A DNA stretch of 53,946 bases from JAXHLG01 sp964505305 (GTDB lineage Bacteria; Patescibacteriota; Minisyncoccia; Moranbacterales; DUUL01): contig CAZDHE010000003.1 of NCBI GenBank assembly GCA_964505305.1, forward strand, positions 1 to 53,946. Direction: 5' to 3'. The notes under the pieces were generated by a model that saw only the letters and a program-made list of their open reading frames with translations, ran no database searches and was not told the DNA's origin. Positions within the stretch are counted from its first letter, which is position 1, and every line of letters starts with the position of its first letter. Below are positions 40,238 to 48,346 of this stretch, in pieces. Made by a program: the position numbers and the translations under genes.

Positions 40238-41080
40238 ATGAAAAAAATTCTTATCGTAGAGGATGATCCTATGCTTTCAGAGGTTTATGGAAAAAAGTTT
40301 GAAAAAGCGGGTGATTACGAGGTTCTTAAAGCCACCAGCGGAACCGAAACCTTGGAAAAGATAAAAAAACACAAGCCGGATTTAGTTTTACTGGATTTAG
40401 TTTTGCCGGAAATGGACGGATTTGATATTTTAAGGGAAGTTAGAAAAGATGAAAAGCTGGACGGAGTGAAAATTGTTCCCTTTTCCAATTTGTCTCAAGA
40501 AGAAAACAAGGCCAAAGCTGAAGAAATGGGAGCTACCGGATTTATAGCCAAGTCCGAATATACCCCCGCTCAAATAGTGGAAAAAGTGAAAGAGTTGCTA
40601 CAAGAAGACGTCGAAGGGAGCTTTGGTCAGGGCGGAGAAGCGGACGGTCGGCAAGAGCAAGGAGAGGTGATTAAAAAAACTCCTCCGACTTTTCAGAGGC
40701 GTTCCGGCGCGGGGGATATTTTAATGATTGAAGATGAAAGCGTTTTCTCGGAAGTTTTTGGACTAAAACTGGAAAATCAAGGGTTTGAAGTTGAATTTGC
40801 GGAAACGGCCAAAGACGGCATTTTTCAGGCCGGTTCCAATAAATACGATTTAATTATTACCGATATTATGATGCCGGATCGCAAAGGATCGGAGATTGTT
40901 AACGAAATCAGGCATACTAAAAAAAATCAAAAAACACCCATTTACATTCTGGCTGACGAGACCGACGACAAGGAGGAATTAAGAAAAGCTCAATCCTTGG
41001 GAGCGGGTAAGGTTTTGGACAAAAACAACATTACTCCGGAAGATTTGGTTCAAGAGTGCCGAGAGGCTGTTGAAAAATAA
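40238..41080 (+). CDS. Double-receiver response regulator
   Basis: 280 residues, two CheY-like domains and no output domain. Domain 1 (1-125): E8-D10 pocket, D53 (LVLLDLVLPEMDG), S83, K105. Domain 2 (160-278): acidic E165-E167, D209 (LIITDIMMPD), but alanine (A239, YILADETDD) where Thr/Ser normally relays the switch, and K262. Domain 2 may therefore signal differently or be locked. A Gly/Glu/Gln-rich linker (125-158) joins them. It lies between dnaB and scpA. No kinase is adjacent; the kinase at 10802 is the only one in the window. Confidence 0.88.
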   Translation: MKKILIVEDDPMLSEVYGKKFEKAGDYEVLKATSGTETLEKIKKHKPDLVLLDLVLPEMDGFDILREVRKDEKLDGVKIVPFSNLSQEENKAKAEEMGATGFIAKSEYTPAQIVEKVKELLQEDVEGSFGQGGEADGRQEQGEVIKKTPPTFQRRSGAGDILMIEDESVFSEVFGLKLENQGFEVEFAETAKDGIFQAGSNKYDLIITDIMMPDRKGSEIVNEIRHTKKNQKTPIYILADETDDKEELRKAQSLGAGKVLDKNNITPEDLVQECREAVEK

Positions 41081-41133
41081 TCAAGAAAGAAAATTATAAG
41101 CGGGTAATTTTTGATAATGCCAAAATTAAGATT

Positions 41134-41856
41134 ATGTATACTGTAAAAACCGATCAATTTGAAGGTCCTCTGGAAGTTCTATTAAAAATGATCGAGAGAA
41201 ACAAGCTGGACATTACTCGATTTTCTTTGGCGGAGGTGGCGGGGGAGTATTTAAATTATATTGAAGAAAAAAAGCAAAAAGAGGAAGTTTTGAGAAATTT
41301 AAGCCAATTTCTTTGGGTGGCTTCCGGCTTGGCTCTCTTAAAATCAAAAGCTTTACTTCCGGATATTGAAATTGGAGAGGGCGAAGAAGAAGATTTGGAA
41401 GAATTGGAGCGAAGAGTTAAAGAATACCGAAAATTTAAACAATTGGGGGAGGCGATTAAGATTAAACTCTTGAAAGAAGGGGAGGGGTTTAAAAAGAGTA
41501 AAAACAAAGAAGCCGACACGGAAACAAAGAGCGCCCCCCGGAGTGTTTTTATCGAACAAAACAAGCTTTTGAATTCTTATTTAAGAATAAAGAGAGAGTT
41601 TCTGGAGACTCAAGAGCAGCTTCAAGAAAAAAAGCGGGAAGAAGAGAATTTTTTTAGCATAGAAGAAAAAATTAATCAAATTAAGATTTTTTTAGAAAAA
41701 ACGCAAAGAGTGTCTTTTTTGAAAACTGTAAATAATTCTTGCGACAAAGTGGAAATTATAGTCTCCTTTTTATCTATTTTGGAGCTTTTGAAACAAAAAA
41801 GCGTTAAATTGGAGCAAAAAGAACTGTTTGCCGAAATTTTTATCCAAAAAAGATGA
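41134..41856 (+). CDS. scpA: Segregation and condensation protein A (kleisin)
   Basis: ScpA bridges the SMC heads in the SMC-ScpAB condensin that organises newly replicated origins. 240 residues. The N-terminal motif is typical: TDQFEGPLEVLLKMIERNKLDI (about 5-26), ASGLALLKSKALLP (68-82), and a charged middle. The C-terminal winged-helix part includes FLSILELLKQKSVKLEQKELF. scpB follows 48 bases later. Having scpAB near the origin and the parS array fits the ParB-SMC loading pathway, though smc itself is not in the window. Confidence 0.92.
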   Translation: MYTVKTDQFEGPLEVLLKMIERNKLDITRFSLAEVAGEYLNYIEEKKQKEEVLRNLSQFLWVASGLALLKSKALLPDIEIGEGEEEDLEELERRVKEYRKFKQLGEAIKIKLLKEGEGFKKSKNKEADTETKSAPRSVFIEQNKLLNSYLRIKREFLETQEQLQEKKREEENFFSIEEKINQIKIFLEKTQRVSFLKTVNNSCDKVEIIVSFLSILELLKQKSVKLEQKELFAEIFIQKR

Positions 41857-41904
41857 GTAGAGCGGCGCTAAGCCTTTTATCAATAAAATAATTTGATTTT
41901 AAAA

Positions 41905-42468
41905 ATGAATGCAGACCGATTAAAAACCAAGCGGAGAGATCAAGTGAAAAAAGAAATGGAGGCCATCCTCTTTTTGTCCGAGGAAGGGGTGGAAATAAAA
42001 AGATTAGCCTCTTTCTTTAATTTTTCCGAAAAAGAAGCGCTGGAGTGCGTGGAAGAATTGATAAAAAAATATAAAGAAGCCGACGCCGGGATATCCTTGT
42101 TTCAAGATGGCCAAAAGGTTCAAATGGTTTCTGAGGAGTCGACTTCGGCGGCGGTAAAAGATTTTTATAATAAGAAAAACTCTTCTTCTTTGGGAGATTC
42201 CGCCTTGGAAGTCTTGGCTATTATTGCTTATAGAGGACCGATAAGCAGAGCGGGGGTGGATTATATAAGAGGGGTCAATAGCCATTTGGCGATCAGAAAA
42301 CTCTCCGAACTGGGCTTAATTGAGAAAGAAGAAAACCCTTCGGATTCCCGCTCTTATTTGTATAGGCCGGGAATCGGCTTTTTGAGGAAAGCCGGATTGA
42401 ATAAGTTGGAAGATTTGCCGGAATATGATAAACTTTCCAAAGAGTTTTTGGGCAAGGATGAAATGTAA
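41905..42468 (+). CDS. scpB: Segregation and condensation protein B
   Basis: ScpB dimerises and clamps the kleisin ScpA. About 187 residues with two winged-helix domains: EAILFLSEEGVEIKRLASFF in the first, and LEVLAIIAYRGPISRAGVDY followed by IRGVNSHLAIRKLSELGLIE in the second, both hallmark segments. I prefer the ATG at 41905; a TTG four codons upstream (41893) also lies in frame. The gene follows scpA and precedes a D,D-carboxypeptidase gene by 18 bases, so they may be one operon. Confidence 0.92.
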   Translation: MNADRLKTKRRDQVKKEMEAILFLSEEGVEIKRLASFFNFSEKEALECVEELIKKYKEADAGISLFQDGQKVQMVSEESTSAAVKDFYNKKNSSSLGDSALEVLAIIAYRGPISRAGVDYIRGVNSHLAIRKLSELGLIEKEENPSDSRSYLYRPGIGFLRKAGLNKLEDLPEYDKLSKEFLGKDEM

Positions 42469-42486
42469 CGCTTCAAATAAAAACTT

Positions 42487-43560
42487 ATGCAAAATAAAAA
42501 AAGGTTAAAATATTCAATTATAATTTTTTTAATCTTGTTTGCTGGGGGGTGGTTTTTTGTTTCTCCTTCCTTTAGGGGAGGAAAGAACCTTGCTAAGCAG
42601 AGCAATTTTCAGAAAGATCGTTCTTTTTATAAAGAACAAGTTAGCGTCAAAGGCGCAGAGGCCAAACAAGAAGAGAAAAGCGCCAATATAACCTTTGAAA
42701 ATTTGCTGGTCGGCCAACCGGATGCCCCTCAAAAGAAGGAGGGTTTTGGCGATTTTTATGACAGATCCAAAGCATCTATTGCCATAGATGCCGAGACGGG
42801 AACAATTCTACATTATCATAATGCCAGAGAAAAAAGATCTATCGCCTCCTTAACCAAAGTGATGACCGCGATTGTTGTTTTGGAGGAAGTTGAAGACCTA
42901 AAAAAAGAAATCGTTACCATTGACAAAGAGGCTCTTTCTCAAATAGGCACAAGGGTTGGCTGTCCCGGAAGCGGTCATTGTGTTTCCAACAGGTTGCAAT
43001 TGGGGGAAGAAATATCCGCCTGTAATCTTTTTCAGGCTATGGTGATGAATAGCACCAACGATGCCGCTGTGGCTTTGGGAAACCACATTGCCGGCTCCCA
43101 GGAAGAATTTGCTCACTTAATGAATAAAAAAGCTCAAGAGATGGGTTTAAAAGATACTCATTTTTGCAACGCTTCCGGCTTGGATGACGATGATAATCCC
43201 GGCGCCTGTTATTCCACGGCCTATGACATTGCCAGAATCTCAGCTTATTCTTTGCAGTATGATGAGATTTGGGATACTATGAAAATTAAAGAAAAGGATG
43301 TCTATTCAGCCGATGGTCAAATAAAGCACAGAATTGTTAACACGGATATGCTTATAGAAGAGATGTCTAATTGCTTGGGAGGCAAAACCGGATTTACCTA
43401 CGAGGCGGGCAAATCTTTAATGACGTCAGCTCATCACCCGGCGGATAAAGACAAAAAAGTAATTGGGGTGGTGCTGGACAACAATTATCGCTGGGAGGAT
43501 ATGAAGAAATTACTCAAATGGAGTTTTCAGGCTTATGAATGGCCCGATTCCGATAGTTGA
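42487..43560 (+). CDS. D-alanyl-D-alanine carboxypeptidase (peptidase S11)
   Basis: Penicillin-binding enzyme that trims the terminal D-Ala of peptidoglycan stem peptides outside the membrane. 357 residues with an N-terminal membrane anchor (about 9-27). All three active-site motifs are present: SLTK (S121-K124), STN (189-191) and KTG (300-302). Several cysteines (C159, C165, C179, C227, C241) sit in the catalytic domain, for instance VGCPGSGHC, and could form disulfides, which is uncommon for this family. There is no obvious C-terminal amphipathic anchor. mraY follows 60 bases downstream. Confidence 0.92.
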   Translation: MQNKKRLKYSIIIFLILFAGGWFFVSPSFRGGKNLAKQSNFQKDRSFYKEQVSVKGAEAKQEEKSANITFENLLVGQPDAPQKKEGFGDFYDRSKASIAIDAETGTILHYHNAREKRSIASLTKVMTAIVVLEEVEDLKKEIVTIDKEALSQIGTRVGCPGSGHCVSNRLQLGEEISACNLFQAMVMNSTNDAAVALGNHIAGSQEEFAHLMNKKAQEMGLKDTHFCNASGLDDDDNPGACYSTAYDIARISAYSLQYDEIWDTMKIKEKDVYSADGQIKHRIVNTDMLIEEMSNCLGGKTGFTYEAGKSLMTSAHHPADKDKKVIGVVLDNNYRWEDMKKLLKWSFQAYEWPDSDS

Positions 43561-43620
43561 AAATTTTTGTAAATAATTATAACCGATAGCCGGGGAAAAT
43601 TTTTAAATAAATTATTTTTT

Positions 43621-44721
43621 ATGGGTATCGCTCAAATTCAAACCATTCCGGAGGTTTTGGTGATGGCTAAGCTGATATTTCTGGGCTCATCCGCTTTTGT
43701 TTTGGCTATGCTGCTAACTCCGGTGCTGACTCATTTTTTATATAAATACAAAATCGGCATTAAAATTAAAAAGAAATCGGTAAGCGGAGAAAAGCTTTCT
43801 TTTGTGAGCCGTTTGCATTCCCACAAGGAAGGCACCCCCACCATGGGAGGGATAGTTGTTTGGTTCACGGTGGCTGTTTTGATTTTTTCTGTTTACCTTA
43901 TTGCTCCAATCCTGGGTAATTTTTTTGATAGCAATTGGATCAAAGATTTGAATTTTTTAACCAGAAGCCAAACCTGGCTTCCTTTATTTGCTCTCTTAAC
44001 AACCGCTTTTCTGGGGTTGGCGGATGATTATATGAGTATTAAAAAAATTGGCGGCAACAAAGGCGGAGGAATGAGATTTGCTGTTCGCTTGGGTTGGCTT
44101 TTAGCTATTTCTTCGGTGGGGGCATGGTGGTTCTACAGCAAACTGGGCTGGGATTTAATCCACGTTCCGGCAGTGGGCGACTTTGAGGTGGGACTTTGGT
44201 ATATACCTATTTTTATTGCTGTTATTGTTTCTATGGCGGTGTCCTCCAATGAAACCGACGGATTGGACGGGCTTAATGCCGGAGTGCTAATTCAAGCCTT
44301 TGGTGTTTTTTCTGTAATTGCTTTTTTTCAAGGCAAAATTGATTTAGCTGCTTTTTGCGCGGTAGTGGGAGGGTCATTGCTGGCCTTTTTGTGGTTTAAT
44401 TTCTACCCGGCTCGATTTTTTATGGGAGATACCGGGGCGGTTTCTTTGGGAGCGACTTTGGGGGTGGTAGCAATGCTTACCAATTCCATTTTGGTTCTTC
44501 CTTTGGTGGTGTTTATTTATTTTGCCGAATCCGGCTCGGTGATTATTCAAATGCTCTCCAAAAAAATATTCAAGAAAAAGGTTTTTCTTTCCGCTCCGCT
44601 GCACCACCATTTTGAAGCTATGGGCTGGCCGGAAACCAAAGTGACGGTTCGTTTTTGGATTATTAACATAGTTTTAGCTTTAGCGGGCTTGTTGACGGGA
44701 ATTTTGGGAAGAGGAGTGTAG
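43621..44721 (+). CDS. mraY: Phospho-N-acetylmuramoyl-pentapeptide transferase
   Basis: Transfers phospho-MurNAc-pentapeptide from UDP to undecaprenyl phosphate, making lipid I. 366 residues with about ten membrane segments. Catalytic and substrate motifs: TPTMGGIVVW, LADDYMS (aspartate pair), NETDGLDGLNAG, FMGDTGAVSLGA and the histidine motif PLHHHFEAMGW. All key residues are intact. The gene stands apart from the rest of the mur/dcw cluster, next to a D,D-carboxypeptidase. Start at 43621; a later in-frame ATG at residue 15 is possible. Confidence 0.96.
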   Translation: MGIAQIQTIPEVLVMAKLIFLGSSAFVLAMLLTPVLTHFLYKYKIGIKIKKKSVSGEKLSFVSRLHSHKEGTPTMGGIVVWFTVAVLIFSVYLIAPILGNFFDSNWIKDLNFLTRSQTWLPLFALLTTAFLGLADDYMSIKKIGGNKGGGMRFAVRLGWLLAISSVGAWWFYSKLGWDLIHVPAVGDFEVGLWYIPIFIAVIVSMAVSSNETDGLDGLNAGVLIQAFGVFSVIAFFQGKIDLAAFCAVVGGSLLAFLWFNFYPARFFMGDTGAVSLGATLGVVAMLTNSILVLPLVVFIYFAESGSVIIQMLSKKIFKKKVFLSAPLHHHFEAMGWPETKVTVRFWIINIVLALAGLLTGILGRGV

Positions 44722-44799
44722 CAATAATAGATTGCAGGTAAAAGAAGAGGAGTTAAAACTTATAGAAATTGGAAAAAACAAATAAGGCTGATTTCTTTC

Positions 44800-45414
44800 T
44801 CAGTCTCGAAAGGGAACAAAAAGAAATCCCGGGTAAGAAGTTTTTTTAAATCCTTTGACAGTCCTTTCTATTTTTTGAATATCATTTTTTTGAGTGGGCG
44901 CTATTAAAACTCCATTTATTTTTAATTTATCCAAGAGATTTTCCGGGATTTTTTTGAAAGCGGCTCCGGAGTGGATTTTGTCAACCTTGTTAATTTTATG
45001 CCAGTAATTCTGGACCTTGCCTATGGTATAAATAACATTACGGCGGCAATGGAAGTAAACAGCCTTTTTGCCAAACATTCCCATAGAAGGATTTGATTCA
45101 TAGGCATAAACCTTGCCGCTTTTTCCGGTTAGGGAACCCATCAAGCAGCTAACCCATCCGCTTCCGGCTCCTATGTCCAAAATGTAATCCCCTTTCCTTA
45201 TTCCCAACAACTCTAACATAAAAGCCACCGTGGTTGGCTGAGAAATAGTCTGCCCTTCGGTGATCTCTATTGGTTTATCCAGATAAGCATAAGACCTCCA
45301 CTTTTCCGGAACAAAATTTATCCTGTCCATGGCCAAAAAAGCTTGTTCAACCTTCTTTGTTTGTATAGCTCCCGACTCGACCAAATAATCAACTAATTGT
45401 TTATTGCTTTTCAT
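44800..45414 (-). CDS. Protein-L-isoaspartate O-methyltransferase-like protein
   Basis: 204 residues of the PCMT fold. It has an SAM-binding motif ILDIGAGSGW (78-87), the preceding conserved ITEGQTISQPTTVAFMLELL (51-70) typical of PCMT, and VDKIHSGAAFKKIP where PCMTs have the VTAAA segment. Repair of isoaspartyl residues is the family role. It is the only minus-strand gene on the right arm, convergent to mraY and divergent from comM. The C-terminal part matches the family less well, so substrate specificity could differ. Confidence 0.82.
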   Translation of the reverse strand: MKSNKQLVDYLVESGAIQTKKVEQAFLAMDRINFVPEKWRSYAYLDKPIEITEGQTISQPTTVAFMLELLGIRKGDYILDIGAGSGWVSCLMGSLTGKSGKVYAYESNPSMGMFGKKAVYFHCRRNVIYTIGKVQNYWHKINKVDKIHSGAAFKKIPENLLDKLKINGVLIAPTQKNDIQKIERTVKGFKKTSYPGFLFVPFRD

Positions 45415-45512
45415 AAGAATGGCATTAAGATTTAAATATCTCTCCTCTCTTTTGTTATTACAAAAAGAAAAGAATTGTTTTTTAATAAAATGTAAAAGAT
45501 TAGCTTCAAAAT

Positions 45513-47006
45513 ATGTCTTCCAAAGTTTATTCCGCGTCTATTTATGGAATGGAGGGAAAATTAATTGAAATCGAAGTGGATACCGCGCCCGGCCAGCCGG
45601 TTTTCAATATTGTGGGGCTTCCGGATGCCGCCGTAAAAGAAGCCAAAGAAAGAGTTACCAGCGCTATCAAAAATTCCGGTTTTAAGTCTCCTAATTTTTT
45701 CGGGCGCATTACCGTTAATTTGGCTCCGGCGGATTTGAAAAAAGAAGGCCCCTTTTTTGATCTGCCTATAGCGTTAGGTTTTTTGTTGGCTTCCAAACAA
45801 ATATCTTCCTTGCCCAAAAGTTCTGTTTTTATGGGAGAATTGTCTTTGGATGGCAGACTAAGAAAAATTAAAGGAGCTTTACCGGTGGCGCTTTCTTTAA
45901 AAGAAAAAGGAATGAAAAACCTTTTTTTACCTGAAGAAACCGCCCCGGAGGCTAATTTGGCCGAAGAAATAAATGTTTTTCCGGTAAAATCTTTGAAAGA
46001 CTTCACCCAAGCCTTAAACAAAAATGTTTTTCAAAAATTGCCCAAAAAAGATTTAAGCGATTTCTTCTTGCAGGAAGATATGGAAGATTTTGACTTTTGT
46101 TATATTAAGGGGCAAGAACATGCCAAAAGAGCCTTGGAGATAGCTGTATCCGGAGGTCACAATATTCTTCTCTCCGGTCCTCCGGGTTCGGGAAAAACTA
46201 TGCTGGCCAAGTCCGTAATTTCCATAATGCCGGAAATGAGCAAGCCCGAGTCTTTTGAGGTTACCAAGCTTTATTCGGTGGCCGGTTTAACTGACAACTC
46301 CCGGCCGCTTATTGCCAACAGGCCCTTTCGCAATCCTCATCACAGTTCTTCTCCTGTTTCTTTGGTAGGAGGAGGCGTTTTTCCCAAGCCGGGGGAGATT
46401 TCTTTGGCCAATCGGGGAGTTTTGTTTCTGGATGAATTTCCGGAATTTTCCAGGGAGCTTATTGAAAATCTTCGCCAGCCCCTGGAAGATGGAACAATTT
46501 CTATTTCCAGAGCTCAAGGGTCTTTAAACTTTCCGGCTCGTTTTATGCTGATTGCGGCTATGAATCCTTGTCCTTGCGGAAACGCCACTGATCCGGAAAA
46601 ATTTTGCACTTGCACGCCGGCTCAAGTTTCTCGCTATAAAAGAAGGCTTTCCGGGCCTATTTTGGATCGCATAGATCTACATATCGAGGTTCCCAGGTTA
46701 AAGTTTGAAAAATTATCCGGTAACAAACCGGCCGAAGAAAGCAAAAAAGCCAAAGAAAGGGTGGTGCGCGCCCGGGAAATTCAAAAAAACAGATTCAAAA
46801 AACTTTCTTTGATAACCAATTCCGAAATGAACACCAAACTTATAGGGCGATTTTGTCCTATTGGAGAACCGGAAAAACAACTCCTCAAATCCGCCATCAA
46901 TCAAATGAATTTATCTCCCAGGGCTTATCATAGAATTTTAAAAGTAGCTCGCACCATAGCGGATTTATCGGGAGAAAAAAATATAAACACCAATCATTTA
47001 GCCTAG
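45513..47006 (+). CDS. comM: YifB/ComM-family Mg-chelatase-like AAA+ ATPase, C-terminus cut by an amber codon
   Basis: ComM is a hexameric branch-migration helicase that promotes integration of incoming DNA in natural transformation. 497 residues. The N-terminal LonC-like domain (TAPGQPVFNIVGLPDAAVKE), Walker A GPPGSGKT (222-229), Walker B VLFLDEFPEF, a cysteine zinc site in NPCPCGNATDPEKFCTC and the sensor DRIDLHIEVPR are all present. The ORF stops at TAG (47004-47006) right after NHLA. The same frame reads on as AVQFRFKEE to another stop at 47036, so a GAG-to-TAG change has probably removed the last ten residues (usual ending HLxEAxxxR). Confidence 0.9.
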   Translation: MSSKVYSASIYGMEGKLIEIEVDTAPGQPVFNIVGLPDAAVKEAKERVTSAIKNSGFKSPNFFGRITVNLAPADLKKEGPFFDLPIALGFLLASKQISSLPKSSVFMGELSLDGRLRKIKGALPVALSLKEKGMKNLFLPEETAPEANLAEEINVFPVKSLKDFTQALNKNVFQKLPKKDLSDFFLQEDMEDFDFCYIKGQEHAKRALEIAVSGGHNILLSGPPGSGKTMLAKSVISIMPEMSKPESFEVTKLYSVAGLTDNSRPLIANRPFRNPHHSSSPVSLVGGGVFPKPGEISLANRGVLFLDEFPEFSRELIENLRQPLEDGTISISRAQGSLNFPARFMLIAAMNPCPCGNATDPEKFCTCTPAQVSRYKRRLSGPILDRIDLHIEVPRLKFEKLSGNKPAEESKKAKERVVRAREIQKNRFKKLSLITNSEMNTKLIGRFCPIGEPEKQLLKSAINQMNLSPRAYHRILKVARTIADLSGEKNINTNHLA

Positions 47007-47348
47007 GCGGTACAGTTTAGATTTAAGGAAGAATAGTTGAGTATAAGCAAGAGAATAGAAACTCCCCTCCTCAAAAAAGCTTATTCCACCGAGCGGCCAT
47101 TCAGTTTTCTCTTCCCTTAGGGGGCGGGAGTGTATAAATAAATGACAAATGACTAAGCTCGAATGTCAAATCAATGTCAAATGACAAACTCGTCCAAATG
47201 TCAAATCAAAGAAGCAAGAAGTAAGTATTAAGGGGGGCAAGGGATTGAAAATTCAAAACTCAAAGGTCAAAAGTCAAAATGACAGAACAAAATGCAAAAT
47301 GAATTAAACTGAAATTCAAAGATCAATTAAAATAATAAAGAAGTGCAA
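47007..47348. repeat. Word-like repeat flank upstream of the four-helix gene
   Basis: No gene. CAAATGACTAAGCTCGAATG, CAAATGTCAAATCAAAGAAG and AAGTAAGTATTAAGGGGGGC words run from about 47140 to 47310, then AAAATGCAAAATGAATTAAA and CTGAAATTCAAAGATC just before the gene. The segment 47206-47325 recurs in inverted orientation at 5612-5735. The DNA after the gene (47740-47935) contains the same words reverse-complemented. Confidence 0.65.
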
Positions 47349-47729
47349 ATGCCGGCAGACAATGAAAAAGAAAAATTTAAAAAAGAGTTCACTCAAAGAC
47401 TGATCAAATTTTCCCTAAAAATCATTAAATTTTGTGAAGAACTAAAAAAAGATAAAGTATTTTGGAGTATCACAGATCAGCTAATCCGATCTTCCACTTC
47501 AATTGGAGCTAATGTGACAGAGGCTAAATCCTCAGGATCCAAAAAAGATTACATCCACTATTTTCAAATCTCCCTTAAATCAGCTAATGAAACCAAATAC
47601 TGGTTATGCCTCATCAAAGAATCATATCCAAAACACCGAGAAAAAGCCAACAAACTATTAAAAGAAACCATAGAAATAGCTAATATTTTGGGTACAAGTA
47701 TTTTAACGCTAAAAGGCAAGAAAAAATAA
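47349..47729 (+). CDS. Four-helix-bundle protein (S23/IVP family)
   Basis: 126 residues from the ATG at 47349 (a GTG two codons earlier is possible). The pattern FTQRLIKFSLKIIKFCEELK, QLIRSSTSIGANVTEAKSSG, YIHYFQISLKSANETKYWL is the hallmark of the four-helix-bundle family. That family is known from intervening sequences of 23S rRNA genes and related to Avd of diversity-generating retroelements. Function is unknown; nucleic-acid binding is suspected. Here it is free-standing, flanked by inverted word-like repeats, and a decayed copy of its last 40 codons lies at 52176-52298. No reverse transcriptase is nearby. Confidence 0.9.
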   Translation: MPADNEKEKFKKEFTQRLIKFSLKIIKFCEELKKDKVFWSITDQLIRSSTSIGANVTEAKSSGSKKDYIHYFQISLKSANETKYWLCLIKESYPKHREKANKLLKETIEIANILGTSILTLKGKKK

Positions 47730-47739
47730 TTTTTAATTT

Positions 47740-47935
47740 TTAATTGCCATTTTGATTTTTGATTTTTGATTTTTGAATTTTTAATCCCTTACTTCTTCCT
47801 TCTTGATTCTTACTTCTATTTTAAGCTTTGAGTTATAGTTTTGACTTTTGACTTTTGACTTTTGAATTCTCAAACCCTTGCCCCCTCAATACTTACTTCT
47901 TGCCCCTCAATCCTGCTTGGTATTTCAAATTATTG
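47740..47935. repeat. Word-like repeat flank downstream of the four-helix gene
   Basis: TTTTGATTTTTGATTTTTGA, TTTGACTTTTGACTTTTGAC and CCCTTGCCCCCTCAATACTT words. These are the reverse complements of the words upstream of the gene, so the gene sits between long inverted repeats of low sequence complexity. A similar set lies at 52395-52600, downstream of the decayed gene copy. Confidence 0.6.
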
Positions 47936-47981
47936 CTTTTTCTTTTAATTTTAGATATAGTATGAGAGAAATTTGAGAAAT

Positions 47982-48052
47982 GGTCGCGTGGCCGAGTGGT
48001 TAGGCAAGGGTCTGCAAAACCCTGTACCCCGGTTCAATTCCGGGCGCGACCT
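47982..48052 (+). tRNA. tRNA-Cys (GCA)
   Basis: Acceptor GGTCGCG/CGCGACC with discriminator U, the identity base of tRNA-Cys. D arm GCCGAGTGGTTAGGC, anticodon stem GGGT/ACCC with loop CTGCAAA (anticodon GCA), T arm CCCGG TTCAATT CCGGG. CCA is not encoded. Confidence 0.95.
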
Positions 48053-48136
48053 CCGGCTTGTTTTCCGGTTGTTTAGTTTTCCGGTTTGCCGGTGTTTCAA
48101 ATCTATGGAAAGACCAAATAACTAAACAGCTAAATT

Positions 48137-48221
48137 GCCCGGGTGGTGGAATTGGTAGACACGAGGGACTTAAAATCCCTTGGGATTAAATCCTGTGCGG
48201 GTTCGATTCCCGCCCCGGGCA
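48137..48221 (+). tRNA. tRNA-Leu (TAA)
   Basis: Class II tRNA: acceptor GCCCGGG/CCCGGGC, D arm GGTGGAATTGGTAGACAC, anticodon stem AGGGA/TCCCT with loop CTTAAAA (anticodon TAA), long variable arm TGGGATTAAATCCTGT, T arm CGGG TTCGATT CCCG. Discriminator A, no encoded CCA. 84 bases after tRNA-Cys. Confidence 0.95.
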
Positions 48222-48346
48222 CTGAACTTTAAAACTAAAAACTTTCTTGAAGCCTCTGATTTTACAAAAAGTATGTTTTGATTTATGCTGTAAGAAAGTT
48301 GTTTTTGTAGTTGTTTAAAATAAGCCAAATTTAATAAGAAACTGAA

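Noticed and set aside
43558..43560. Recoding of TGA as an amino acid (codes 4 or 25 found in some CPR lineages)
   Set aside because: TGA closes the carboxypeptidase gene and the CPBP-like gene at the expected lengths, and no conserved gene has internal TGA codons.
47349..47729. Four-helix-bundle gene as the Avd accessory of a diversity-generating retroelement
   Set aside because: No reverse transcriptase and no variable/template repeat pair are visible within several kb; the family resemblance alone is not enough.
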